Below, piece by piece: positions 10,465 through 22,504 of a DNA stretch of 64,000 bases. The notes under the pieces were generated by a model. The model saw only the letters and a program-made list of their open reading frames with translations, was not told the DNA's origin and did not search any database. Both the position numbers and the translations under genes were made by a program. The stretch is from Hyalella azteca (taxonomy: Eukaryota; Arthropoda; Malacostraca; Amphipoda; Hyalellidae), in NCBI RefSeq assembly GCF_000764305.2, contig NW_025939605.1:62001-126000 (forward strand), read 5' to 3'. Position 1 is the first letter of the stretch. Each line of letters begins with the position of its first letter.

Positions 10465-11292
10465 ATGCCTCGCTATATCTCTCTAAGTTTCGCCATGTCT
10501 TATGTCTCGTCATGTCTCTTTATGTCTCGCTGTCCTCTTATGACTCGCCATGTCTCCTTGTGTCTTGCTGTCTCCTTATGTCTCGCTATGGCTCAGTATG
10601 TTTCGCCATATCTCCTTATGTCTTGCTATGGCTCCATATGTTTCTCCATGTCTCCTCATGTTTCGCTATGTCTCCTTATGTCTCGCTAAGTCTCCATATG
10701 ACTCCTTATGTCTCGCTATGTCTTGCTATGTCTCCTTATGTCTTGCTATGTCTCCTTATGTCTTGCTACGTCTCCTAATGTTTCGCTATTTCTCCTTATG
10801 TCTCCATATGTCTCCCTATGTCTTGCTATATCTCGCTACGTCTCGCTATGTCTCCTTATGCCTCGCTATGTCTCCTTATGTAGCGCTATGTCTCCTTATG
10901 CCTCGCTATGTCTCCTTATGTCTCGCTATGTCTCCTTATGTCTCGCTATGTCTCCATATGTCTCGCTATATCGCCTTATGTCTCGCTATGTCTCGCTATG
11001 TCTTGCTATGTCCCCTCACGTTTCGCTATGTCTCCTTATGTCTTGCTATGTCTCCTTATGTCTTGCAATGTCTCCTTATGTCTCGCTATGTCTCCATATG
11101 TCTCGCTATATCGCCTTATGTCTCGCTATGTCTCGCTATGTCTCGCTATGTCTCGCTATGTCTTGCTATGTCCCCTCACGTTTCGCTATGTCTCCTTATG
11201 TCTCGATATGTCTCCTTATGTCTCGCTATGTCTTCTTATGTCTCGCTTTGTCTCCTTATGTCTCGCTATGTCTTCTTATGTATGGCTATGTC
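10465..11292. repeat. 10/20-bp minisatellite, about 83 ten-base units
   Basis: The basic unit is tctcgctatg, alternating with tctccttatg to give a 20-bp higher period. The 10-base register is kept almost without slippage for about 830 bases. Long frames in all three + strand phases (up to 261 residues of SRYVSLCLAMSPYV type) are artefacts of the repeat. Confidence 0.95.
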
Positions 11293-11469
11293 GGATTACA
11301 ATAGTCTGTATGAAAGAAACTGTAGGAAGCCGTAAAGTACAAAACGGGCGTACCGTTTTCGTGCGGGAAAACGTTCCCGTCGTTTAATTTAACGGTAAAT
11401 AACCGGCCACTGTAACGCCAGAGAGAACGTTATTTTTACAGTCGATTTTCTAACAGTGATAGAGAACTC

Positions 11470-11778
11470 GTGTTGGATGGCATTGCATCGTTCTCGGTAT
11501 TTGGGAATGGAGTCGATATTGCACCTTTAGATGTCGACGCTGGTAAGGTTGCTCCTCAGTCTCCTACGCTCAATTGTGAAGACCTTGGAGGGTTGCCCGT
11601 CATTCAATTGACTGATTTGAGTGCTCTCAGGAAAAGAATTGTTGACAAATTTATTCATAGCGATTCAGGAGGCAGAACCAGGCATACCAGATCAAAAGGG
11701 CCAGTGCCTGATTACCCGAACGTGCAAAGTAAAGCCCTTGAGTACAAAGCTAGAACTAAGTCTTATGACACAGCCTAA
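11470..11778 (+). pseudogene. possible retroelement polyprotein C-terminus
   Basis: A 102-residue open frame ends GGRTRHTRSKGPVPDYPNV and then about 20 more residues. A basic TRS-G-P-x-P tail resembles the extreme C-terminus of some LTR-retrotransposon polyproteins; this is a resemblance, not a firm identification. The first residues (IASFSVFGNGVDIAPLDV) match nothing I recognise. Downstream at 12404 is a purine-rich G tract followed by an inverted-repeat start that could be a polypurine tract and 3' LTR, which fits the order pol then LTR. No upstream pol domains are seen; the sequence before is minisatellite. Confidence 0.35.
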
Positions 11779-12402
11779 TTTCGGTTACTCTCATTAATTA
11801 GTAATGCATTGATTTTGTACAAATTGTAGCAATGTTCTTAACGTGCAAGATGTGCCTTTTCGTTCAGTGCAGCGGGTTAACGGTATTTTCGTAGTATTGT
11901 TTGACATGTATGGCCGAAGTGACGAAGCTAAGGGTGGCGATGACCCTGAATAATCTTCATTGTGTAGGAGGAGAGAGGCACGAACGGAAGTGTATAAATA
12001 AGTGTGTAATTTTAAGCATTACGTATATGTTTAAGCGTTAGGAAATTAAGATGTAATATGTTCTGATTTGTAAAAATGTATGATAAAAATTAGGAAATCA
12101 ATTTATATTCAACTGCCGTGCAATAAAAATTGTATTCCTTTCAGCATTCTTGCAGCATTAATTGTATATATGGTGGTAGGGAACGAAGACAAGATTTTCT
12201 TGTTTTTAATGCAAATAAATAAATCTTTAACCTTTTAATGTATTGTGTTGTGTGTATATGCGTAGGTGTAACCATTGTAATCTTGAAACTAGGATGTAAA
12301 TGTTTTATTGTGAGCATGAACCCGAGCACACCTGCAGTCCGTCACAATGCTTTACTAAAGTATTCAGTTAGCCTTATGCAGCCCCTAAGCACAGAAATGT
12401 TT

Positions 12403-12700
12403 GAGCTGGTGGGGGGGGGGTATGTAACCGGAGGTTACCATGACACTTTCGCAACAAATCAAATCTGTATTATGTAATTTCATATTAAGATGATCCGGGA
12501 TTTAGGACCCGAGTTCCGCGGTGTCTTCCACCAAGCGGACCACTTTATACTGGTGGCTGGTGCTAAGAAGAGCTAAGTGCTTGGGTAAGTGCTTGGATAG
12601 GATTTTAATTAGCAAGATTTAAATTTAGTGAACAGTGGATACAATAATTTGTAACGAGTTTCTTTGTAGTAATGCGTCATCTATCAAGCCAACTTCTGTG
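12403..12700 (+). mobile_element. possible polypurine tract and 3' LTR start
   Basis: The sequence gagctggtgggggggggg is followed by tatgtaaccggaggttacca, whose gtaacc-gga-ggttac palindrome looks like an LTR edge. The LTR's right end and a second LTR were not found. Confidence 0.25.
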
Positions 12701-13129
12701 ATAAACTAACTTTATTTACTGCCGGTTTACTGCAATTTGAATTGTTGCTATTACACTCAGAGTTAGTCACACCACTTTAAGGTTCTCATGGATAAAGGTT
12801 TATTCATTTTATTTTAGGATAGTTTATTTATTTTCACTATGGTTAGCTGCATACCTAACTTACTGCAAATGTGTATCATATCCTCTCGATTCTCTTTCCT
12901 TATTTGTTTACTACTAAAGTAAATTGATGAATATTGCGTGCTAATTATTATTTGTAATTTACTTAATTTCATTACTTATAACGGAATTCAGCCTCCCTAG
13001 TCAATGTATTAATTAGGGTTATTATTTTCTCCAACAGTTACTGCTGGCCCATCTCATGCTCCCTAATTTACATAGTTGATTATTCAGTACCTCATTCTTG
13101 GTTTGCATCTAAGCTATAGCTTACCCTTA
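12701..13129. other. no recognised feature
   Basis: AT-rich sequence between the putative LTR and the degenerate repeats. No gene seen. Confidence 0.4.
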
Positions 13130-13470
13130 CTGGGAGGGTGATACAGGGTTATCCTGGCAGGGTTATGTGGGGTCACACGGGGAGGGTGATACAGGGTTAT
13201 CCTGCCAGGCGTATGTGGGGTTATACAGGCTTGCCCTGGTAGGGTTATACAGGGTTAACGAGCTATTGATATACGGGGTTACCATACACAAATAATTATA
13301 TGTTCGTGTATGACACTTGTGTAGTGTACGCCTGTACACTACACTTGTTCACTACACTTGTACACGGGGAGGGTAATACAAGGTTATCCGGGTAGGGTTA
13401 TTCAGGGTTACCCTTGTTGTATTATACGCCGTTACCATGGTAGGTAATGATTAGTTTACCGGATGAGGTT
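13130..13470. repeat. degenerate repeats around cagggttatcctgg
   Basis: Loose direct repeats of gggagggtgatacagggtta and related words. A short palindrome-rich patch at 13318-13362 contains gtacactacacttgt twice. Confidence 0.6.
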
Positions 13471-13507
13471 TTATGTGCTTATCCTGGAAGGGCTATATAT
13501 GGCTAAC

Positions 13508-14018
13508 CTGCGACCCTGATGGAGTGGGTTATACCTGCGACCCTGATGGAGCAGGGTTATACTTGTGGCCTGATGGAGTAGGGTTATACTTGTGACCTGA
13601 TGGAGTAGGGTATACCTGCGACCCTGATAGAGTGGGTTATACCTGCGACCCTGATGGAGCAGGGTTATACTTGTGACCCTGATGGAGTAGGGTTATACTT
13701 GAGACCCTGATGGAGTAGGGCTATACCTGCGACCCTGATGGAGTGGGGTTATACATGTGACCCTGATATAGTAGGGTTATACATGTGACCCTGATGGAGT
13801 AGGGTTACACTTGTGACCCTGATTATGTATGGTTATACTTGTGACCCTGATGCAGTAGGGTTATACTTGCGACCCTGATGGAGTAGGGTTATACTTGAGA
13901 CCCTGATGGAGTAGGGTTATACTTGCGACCCTAATGGAGTAGAGTTATACTTGTGACCCTGATGGAGTAGGGTTATACTTGTAACCATGATGAAGTAGGG
14001 TTATACTTGTGACTCTGT
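13508..14018. repeat. 28-bp minisatellite, about 18 copies
   Basis: The unit is gaccctgatggagtagggtt followed by atacttgt, with single-base and deletion variants. Confidence 0.92.
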
Positions 14019-14146
14019 TTTTTATGTGTGGTTAGCCTGGTAGGGTTACTTACCTGCTCATCCTATGTGGGCTCAAGGATAGATGGCTAAGTAAGGATGC
14101 AGCAGGGTTATTAGGGATAGTTTTCTGGAGGGTAATGGCAGTGAAG

Positions 14147-15062
14147 CAATCATGATTAATGTGGTGTGAGGGGCAATCATGAGTAACGTGGTGTGGGGGC
14201 AATCATGAGTAATGTGGTGTGAGGGGCAATCATGAGTAACGTGGTTTGAGGGCAATCATGAGTAATGTGGTGTGGGGGCAATCTTGAGTAATGTGGTGTG
14301 AGGGGCAATCATGAGTAACGTGGTGTGAGGGCAATCATGAGTAATGTGGTGTGAGGGGCAATCGTGAGTAATGTGGTGTGAGGGGCAATCGTGAGTAATG
14401 TGGTGTGAGGGCAATCATGAGTAATGTGGTGTGAGGGGCAATCATGAGTAACGTGGTGTGAGGGCAATCATGAGTAACGTGGTGTGAGGGCAATCGTGAG
14501 TAATGTGGTGTGAGGGGCAATCTTGAGTAATGTGGTGTGAGGGCAATCGTGAGTAATGTGGTGTGAGGGGCAATCATGAGTAATGTGGTGTGAGAGCAAT
14601 CATGAGTAATGAGGTGTGAGGGGCAATCATGAGTAATGTGGTGTGAGGGCAATCATGAGTAATGTGGTGTGAGAGGCAATCATGAGTAATGTGGTGTGAG
14701 AGGCAATCGTGAGTAATGTGGTGTGAGGGGCAATCTTGAGTAATGTGGTGTGAGGGCAATCATGAGTAATATGGTGTGAGGGGCAATCATGAGTAATGTG
14801 GTGTGAGAGGCAATTGTGAGTAATTTGGTGTGAGGGGCAATCATGAGTAATGTGGTGTGAGGGCAATTATGAGTAATGTGGTGTAAGGGGCAATCATGAG
14901 TAATGTGGTGTGAGAGGCAATCGTGAGTAATGTGGTGTGAGAGGCAATCATGAGTAACGTGGTGTGAGGGCAATCATGAGTAATGTGGTGTGAGGGGCAA
15001 TCTTGAGTAATGTGGTGTGAGAGGCAATCATGAGTAATGTGGTGTGAGGGGCAATCATGAGT
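14147..15062. repeat. 26/27-bp minisatellite, about 34 copies
   Basis: The unit is caatcatgagtaatgtggtg followed by tgagggg or tgaggg. The alternation of 26- and 27-base forms shifts frames. Minus-strand frames of 60-105 residues (SHHITHDCP type) are repeat artefacts. Confidence 0.95.
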
Positions 15063-17026
15063 CAAACAGGATATTCAAACATATTGTGATTAAGGAGATG
15101 TAAATCATCCAAAGATCGGCTGGAGCAGCATAGCAACCTCATGTTCATGTTCTGATAGCCCCAAGCTTCCAGATTCCTCGAAGAACTCCGAGATAGTTTC
15201 TTGTTTCTGCATTTCAGAGAGCAACCCATTTTAGGGATGTCCAAATAGCAAACATTTCGGGCCTGGTTTTAAACAACGAAGAAAACGTACTTTACAAGAT
15301 CTAGGCTGGTGAGAGGCTGAGGAAGAGCCATCACACAGAATGGAGCTTCGTGCTCTAAGGCGTCACACAGAGAAATGTTTATCTACGACAGAGGGAATTT
15401 TGACGCTTGGGCATCAAAAGGACTATGAGAGATGGACGCGTGGAACAGCTTGCCGAAGCTTGTAGTAGAGGCGCCCTATAGACCACCTTCTAAAACCGTT
15501 ACAAAGGTGCTTGGCCACCAACAATAACTCTACTGCGTTCCGCTAAAGCCATCCATTCTCAGTAATTGGAGTCCCATTGAGCCAAATGGGGGAATGACTG
15601 GGACATTAAGAGACCCGTGGACTCGGCATCAACGCGCTCAGACGCGATAGTCGCTATGGAGTTTTTTTAGCTATTTAGAACTGCAATAACTTCCCTCATA
15701 TATAAGATACAAGTCTGAAATTTGGAATGCTGTCATGGCTAATTATTTTCAAAACGCAGGCATTAAGATAATTTATGTAAACTTTTTATTTCAACTGTTA
15801 TTAGGGAGGATAAAATTATGCACCCCGATGTTCGTAAAGCGTGTGACTTTTCTAGCATTTTCTCGATATACGTTGGTTTATCTATTTATTCTTCATTGAT
15901 CGCTACCCCAATCATTTCTGAATTATTATTCTTGTATTAGATATATGCTTTCGAAGCCCAAAGGTATTTAAAACTTCCGTAGATGAAAGCGCGACCAGAC
16001 CTTTGGTTGTTATACTTTGCCTGCAGGCGCAGGCAAAAAATTTTGTCTTCAAGGTAAACGTGCACTTTTCTTTCCCAGCCCACTTCGCAGTCTGGATAAT
16101 GAGCGTCATGTTCGTTTATGAGCGTAATTATGTTTTTAAATATGAAAAGAATGAATGCAAGAACATCACATTTAGTATAAAGTTTTCCATTTGCTACCAC
16201 ATGAACAATTATTTTAATGCACATCTTTGAATTAAATTAGCTAGAAAATAGCATACTAAAATCGATACGTTCAGGATTCTATGTAATCATTGGAGTATTC
16301 CACTCGATGTGTAAATTTTGGATGTCAGAAATTTAATAAATACGGTTAAGAAATGTTCTTCATTTCATGTTGTTCTATTCCTGCAAAAATTTTTTCAAGG
16401 ATAAAAAGTAGTCCGTAACAATGCATTGAACATCGCGTTATAAAATGTTATATTAATATCAGACCATGCCCACTAAATTACTCTCATACTGAATATCTGA
16501 TTTCAATTATTATTACCATGATTGTAAAATTGCTGATTTCTATGATAATAAATTTCTATTATTATAATAAATTATGTATCTATTATTATAAAAAAATTAG
16601 GCTCATTTTCCCGACGTGTTACGATGCTTAATTTGACACTTACTTGTGCCCAGAATCCTTGTATTAAGATAAGCTGCATCAGACCTTTCACTGCCCTCCA
16701 TTCCGGTATTTACATTTCGATTACGACCAGTACATGCTAGTGGTTGCCCGCTACACCCACATTCCAATTATATATTATCACTCGGCGGTTCAAGAAGGAC
16801 GTTCCTATTCCTTACCCCCTTTTTTACCCTCTTCCTCCATGCCCCTCCCCAAATGCTTGAGAGGGGGTGATTTTAAAGGCCCGAGACGTTTGAATAACAG
16901 TCTTCGGTTGTTAGTTCATCAGTTGCGACACTGGTGAGAACATGCGGTTCTCTAGCAAGCAACATAAAAGTTCGAGGCTGATTCTCTCAGCAAGACGTAT
17001 AAATAAAGGACTACAATTAAAAACAT
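15063..17026. other. mostly non-coding; weak LINE trace
   Basis: Around 15370-15480 the + strand reads EMDAWNSLPKLVVEA, which resembles the WNSLP block near the C-terminus of LINE ORF2 proteins; this is weak. The remainder is AT-rich without recognisable genes. Confidence 0.3.
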
Positions 17027-18456
17027 GGAGGTAAGATTCATGACATTCATTACTCGTATTGAAAAAATATCTGTATAACCTGATGATTGTTACAATTTAT
17101 TGGTACTGAAAATTCGTTAAGTAATTTCATTATACTTTTCATGTACATTAAAACGTAAATGTAAATGGTTGCTTTCGTACTTCATATTATATTTTTACTG
17201 TTCGATGTTTAATTTTTCTCCTTTGTTTGGTTTGCAGAAAACAACAACAGCTCCTGAGAAGTCTACAAAATACCGCCACAAGCGAAAGTATCGTCGCAAA
17301 TATTGATCAAACATTAAATTCAAACCTCGATAAAAACATCAAGAAAAACGCAATGATGGAACCGTGCGACGTGGATGTTGCGAAAGATCACTTTTCTACA
17401 AATAATGATATCCTAGGGCAATTTGAAAAAACGCTAGAGACGTTATCTGGAAGGAGGATCTTTGATGTAAAAACGCTGTTTACGGATGTGTGTAGAATGG
17501 CACTGTATATTGCTAACATGTGCTCATTCTACAATTTTATTTTCGTAAAAGAAATACGACAAGGACTCTCTGGAAGCTGTGAATTGCAATGTAGTATGTG
17601 TAAATTGAAAATGAGAATCCGAACTGAGGAAGAAAAAGATGAACACGGAGTGCATTCACCCAACTACTCTGCGGTATTTTGAGCCCTTTCAATAGTAACT
17701 GGCAAAACCCAGACATCAGAGTTTTTAGGTGCACTTGGCATTCCTTATCTTTCTCGAAAGACATTTCATAAATATGAAAAACGCGTCAGTAAGCTATGGT
17801 CGGAAGCAGCGATGGATAACATGAAAATGGCCGCTGAAGAAGAAAAAGAACTGGCCATTCAAGAGAACAGAATTAATGCAAATGGAATTGCAGAAATTAT
17901 GGTAACAGCAGACGGAGCCTGGTCAAACGATCGTATGGTCACAATTATTCTATTCTCTCCGGACATGCAGCAGTCGTTGGCTACAAAACGCGAAAAGTGT
18001 TATTTATGGGCGCACGAAATCAATTTTGCTCGGTCTGCGCGTACGCAAAACGCAATAATAAAGCTCCCAAAGATCATCCCTGTGGTCTAAATTGGGCTGA
18101 AAGTCCAGCAGCAATGGAGGCGGACATCCTCGTTGAAGGCATCTCGACAAGTATTGAAACACATGGCTTGAAGTATTCTTATTTTTGTCGGTGACGGCGA
18201 CAGTAGCGTCTATACAATACTGTTGACAATCATGGCCTATGCTCCTGATGAGATTAAAAAAATTGAATGTCGAAATCACACCATAAGGAATTTTCATAAA
18301 CCTTTGAAAGAAGATGTCTATAAATCTAGAGGAGCCGCCAAACTTGGTTCCGCATATCAAAGACAATTGGTCCAAGCACAGAGAGAAAATTTCGGCCCCT
18401 TAAGCGTTTCAGTAGGTGATGCACTTTCGAGCTTCGATGCACTTAAATTTGTGCGG
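17027..18456 (+). pseudogene. Mutator-like transposase, frameshifted
   Basis: Fragments match the Mutator-like transposase family common in arthropod genomes. The order is GRRIFDVKTLFTDV; KFVREIRQG-like FVKEIRQGLSG; ALGIPYLSRKTFHKYEKRV; MVTADGAWSN; then, after a frameshift near 17933, YGHNYSILSGHAAVVGYKTR and VLFMGARNQFCSVCAYAKRN; AMEADILVEG; GDGDSSVY after another frameshift near 18190; and IKKIECRNHTIRNFHKPLK. The DGAW, EADI and GDGDSS blocks carry the acidic residues expected of the DDE catalytic core. A TGA at 17680 and at least three frameshifts make it inactive. A possible short first exon, ATGGAG at 17027-17032 with donor gtaaga, would splice to 17239 (tttggtttgcag|aaaac) and give MEKTTTAPEKSTKYRHKRK, a basic start. 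No terminal inverted repeats were identified. Confidence 0.8.
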
Positions 18457-18540
18457 CTAGCGCCGCGCGGCCATTGGTCAGTGCGCCGCACGGCCATTGG
18501 TCAGTGCGCCGAGTGCTCTCATAGGAGGAGGTTGTGTGGA
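18457..18540. repeat. GC-rich direct repeat with CCAAT-box motifs
   Basis: The word gcggccattggtcagtgcgc occurs twice (a second copy as acggccattggtcagtgcgc) in an unusually GC-rich patch. Each copy holds an inverted CCAAT (attgg). Promoter function is not shown. Confidence 0.5.
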
Positions 18541-18767
18541 GCCGCCGCTCATGAATGCCACGAATCTACACTACATACGGTCAATTGTCGCAGCTCAATT
18601 TTGTTGATTGTTTCAACTCACTGCTGTTCTTTTGTCAATAGTAATGTTAACGAACGACGTCTATACCATTCTATCACACAATAAGTTGATCTTAAAATCC
18701 AAGATTTATTCTGGTAGTACCGCGCGCAAGACTAAGCAAACACTGCGACTCGATGTGACTGCATGCC

Positions 18768-18849
18768 GTCTCCGTGGCTCAGTGGGCTAAGGCATAGTCG
18801 CGCGCACTCGACTACAGTCCTGGCAGAGGTTCGAATCTCGGCGGGCGAC
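18768..18849 (+). repeat. tRNA-like sequence, probable SINE head
   Basis: An A-box-like tggctcagtgggctaaggc and a B-box-like ggttcgaatctc are spaced as in a tRNA gene. Acceptor and T stems pair poorly, so a working tRNA is unlikely. It is best read as a tRNA-derived SINE head or a decayed tRNA. Confidence 0.55.
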
Positions 18850-21800
18850 TCGCAGTTTCTTCAACCAGAGTTCGAAAGAGATGAGAGCAAAATGAGTTTA
18901 GTTTCATGATGATTGTACATACCGATATAAATCGTGTGATAAATATTTGTAGAAGGAATAAATATGTGACTAATTCCGCTGTGAAGGAGAGAAGCGTTGA
19001 AGTCAGATAGTGACGGAGAAATATAGTTTTCATAATTTTGGTAGGGAGGCGGCCATGGATTAGACAGGGTTCGACCGGAAGAGTAGAATATGATAGAATG
19101 ATTTCATCAGACGCTCGAAACTGGGCAAGGACATTGCAGAGATCCTGAAAAGAAGGTCTCATTCTCCGTAGATTTATTTTCACAACGATGCATGCGCGTA
19201 TATCGAAATTCCTAATTTCGATATACTTGGTCTTCTTTCGCTCGGCTTTCAATCAGGGCCTCAAATCATTTTACATGCAAAATCTGTTACCTCGTTTCGT
19301 CAATAACAGGGATAGGTAAAAATTAAACAGCTTGCATACGGGTCTTGTGTTTTGTTCACTATGAACTGAATGTTATTATGTAAATAATCTAAATTAAAAA
19401 TTGTCATTTGTTAATATATGATACTAGCTTTACTTCTATCGGTTGCACATCCATTGCACGAAATACTCAGGAATAAAATGCATTTCATTATAATAAATGA
19501 CAAGTGAGAGAATATTCATGTCATGAAATAAAAAGAATATTATATCATAGAATACCAGACGAATTAAAAATTTGAGGTCCGTTACTACATCAACGGTCAA
19601 TTTAGCGCCAATAATTAATTATTATTAGTCAGAGTAATCATTAGCGGTCAATTACTCTGTGATTTTTTGCATAATAACTGTCGATTAATTCCGGTGAAAA
19701 TTATATAAGAATTAGAAATACCAGCATCAGTACATTGTACGAGGTAAGTGATTACAGTATAAGCTTTCATTTTCACTGGCGTTTTTCTAACCTTTTCACT
19801 GCTTTTTAGGCACCAATAATCTTTAAACTGTTGCACTGTTGCTTTTTTTACCGTTTCAACATTCTACACTCATATGGACTATAGGCATGAATGTAGAGTG
19901 ACATTCTGTGTTTGGGCGTAAGGAGGAGGGGCGAGGGGTAGGGTTTAAAGTGCCATCTTTTCAACGGACCACCGCAAAACACTATCAATGTCAGTGCGGT
20001 TCAAAACACAAGCTTGTTTACAATTGTGGCGGGTAGATGATGACAGAGTGAGCTCGGAGGGGAAAACAGATACCTTTATAACCTTACCTATCGAATTTCT
20101 GTGGAGGCTGAGGTGACAATCAAATCAACAAACTGCCTGAACATCTCTCCATAATTTTACCATATTTTATGATTTGAAATTTATCGCACCTAACATTGCG
20201 ATTGATGTTTTCTGGGAGGGCTTCAAATTAAATATCGAATAAAATCATAACAAACTAATCAGTTTGCAGCTAGTAAAAGTATTTCTAGCGATATTAACGA
20301 TGGTGTTGTCCATTAATCCATGAGTATATACTCAAATAACGATGACATTTCAATGTTACAAATTATAAATTAGGTAACATTGCTATGTTACAATATCTAT
20401 CAATGAATGATACCCGTCAGTCAGTCCATTAATATGTATAGTTATAGTAGTATACATATAGTAGTATACAAACATATACATACATATAGATATAGTATAA
20501 CTATACACACTATACAGTTATGTCTAGTTATAGAAGGTAGGTGAGGGGACGAGGTGACACACCCAGTTAAATTTCGGAGACGCATTCTGCGCCGTTCACG
20601 GCATAAGAACAGTTTAGCAGCAGCATTGCAGCAGGAATCTCAGGACACTCTCCCTTGTTAAAAATCGAGACAGGGAGCAGCCGCATATTGGCAAGAATTT
20701 CACAGCGTCATATATATAGGCAACGGCTTGCCGTCCGTGTCCGTTTCGAGGCATGGTGAGAGCAGGACATCAATAGGGGAGAATTGGGGGTTTGGTAAGA
20801 AGTGGGAGAGCGAATGAGTTTCTATGTTGACAACTGGTTTACTTAAACGTTTTGTATACTATATTTATTGAAATAGCATCACAACTATACGTCATAACAA
20901 TGGCAAAGCACATACTAACATTCTCTCGATTTGTACGTCATATTATACGGTGGCAAGTAAATGAATTAAAAAACTTTCTTGTCAAAGAATAGATAAGCAG
21001 TAGACGAGGAATAGTAACGTAAAGAGAGAGGAATTTCACATGTGATGTTTATCATATAATACCATATTGTATTCATAATGATCAATGTTCCTTCTGAAAA
21101 ACTCTGATATACTGGAATAAATCAAACAGTTCGTTACAGGTTATAAACTTTAAATATTGATCGGAAATATATATCAAAAATATTCCGAATAAGTCAGTAA
21201 AATTATTTTTTTAATTGTGCTCAGAATATTATTATTCTTCTCCACAATTTTCCAATTAACCAAAGTAGAATAATTTATGGCACAAATCGTACTGTAAGAA
21301 GGCATTGCAGTGAAAATTTTAAAATTTACCCTAAAATTTCAGAGTGTGTTGGTGTATTCTGAGCAATCGTTCGGACAATAACTTAAATTTACATAGTGTG
21401 GTCAGACGTCAAATAATTTTTTCAGTGTTTTATTGAATTATTCAGTTCAAGAAAGCATTTTTGAACGACTGTTCTAGAAATTTGACTATTATCATTTTAC
21501 CCTGTCAAGGCGAAAATGCTTCAAAATAGTCGAATGCCAAACGGCGTTCTTTGTCCGAGTTCGTCATGGCATCATTAGCGTGTACTGCCGTGTAGTAGTG
21601 CCTCTGGATTCAAACTGCATGAACGTTATTCATCGTTTATGATGGGAATTGTGAACAAGCACAATGCTTACCATACTACATTAGAAACTGAATGTGTTAT
21701 CTGTAAGAATTGACAAAGATGTCAATAGTCTAGTATAGTGACTGTTGTGTAAGTGTTGATGGTCCGCCGAACATAGTTCGAACATCTGAAGTTGAGTTGC

Positions 21801-22504
21801 AGCAGTGCGGGACTGATGGCTTCTGAATCATTCGTCTAGTGATGGTAAGACTGCAGGTAGTTTTACTAATAAAGTAATAATGCATGTCACTTGATCTTCT
21901 GTTGATGGAATAAACAATGCAAATTGAATTTCGTTCTATTCAATAAGCATTCATATATCCAATATATGCATGTAGTGATGGTTGCCTCTGTTCAAAATCA
22001 ATCCAGCGGACCAGCAAGGTCACTTGTTGATCCAAAACTGGAAGTATCAGCCAGTTTTAAAAGAAAGGATCATTTTTTTCTTCTGGACTGCATAAAATTT
22101 ACTACTGTTAATTTCCACCGTGACACCACATGTCCAATCCTATCATATGCACTCCTAACTAGTTTCATATTGAAAATCTCAGCCATTCAGAAGCAAATGC
22201 TTAAACATAAAACAAGATGCTGCCAGCTTATATTTATATATGTGTTCAGGTAAATTGAATTTATTTTAACAAAAAGTCCCTCAGTCACATTGCCTTCACT
22301 GGAAATGACTGAGTGAGACTGACATTGTAAAAGCTACCTAGGTATAGTTTGCTGAGCTCCTTGAAGTTCAGCCTGCAGATATTAATTATGACTGAAATTG
22401 AAATTATTATTTGTGATTTATTTCTGTGCTGAGAACAGTAATTGCTTTCAATTATTATGAGAATAACTGCATTATTACTTCCCCTAATTTTTTTAAATTT
22501 CTAG
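18850..22504. other. AT-rich, no assigned gene
   Basis: No recognisable coding sequence. Patch 20440-20530 is rich in tatagtat words. An open frame at 21924-22253 has no recognised domain. Confidence 0.4.

Noticed and set aside
10465..11387. Four long + strand frames rich in Ser, Tyr, Leu, Cys and Met
   Set aside because: Translation of the 10-bp array. All phases are open, so no coding signal is implied.
14073..15065. Minus-strand frames of HHITHDCP type
   Set aside because: Translation of the 26/27-bp minisatellite.
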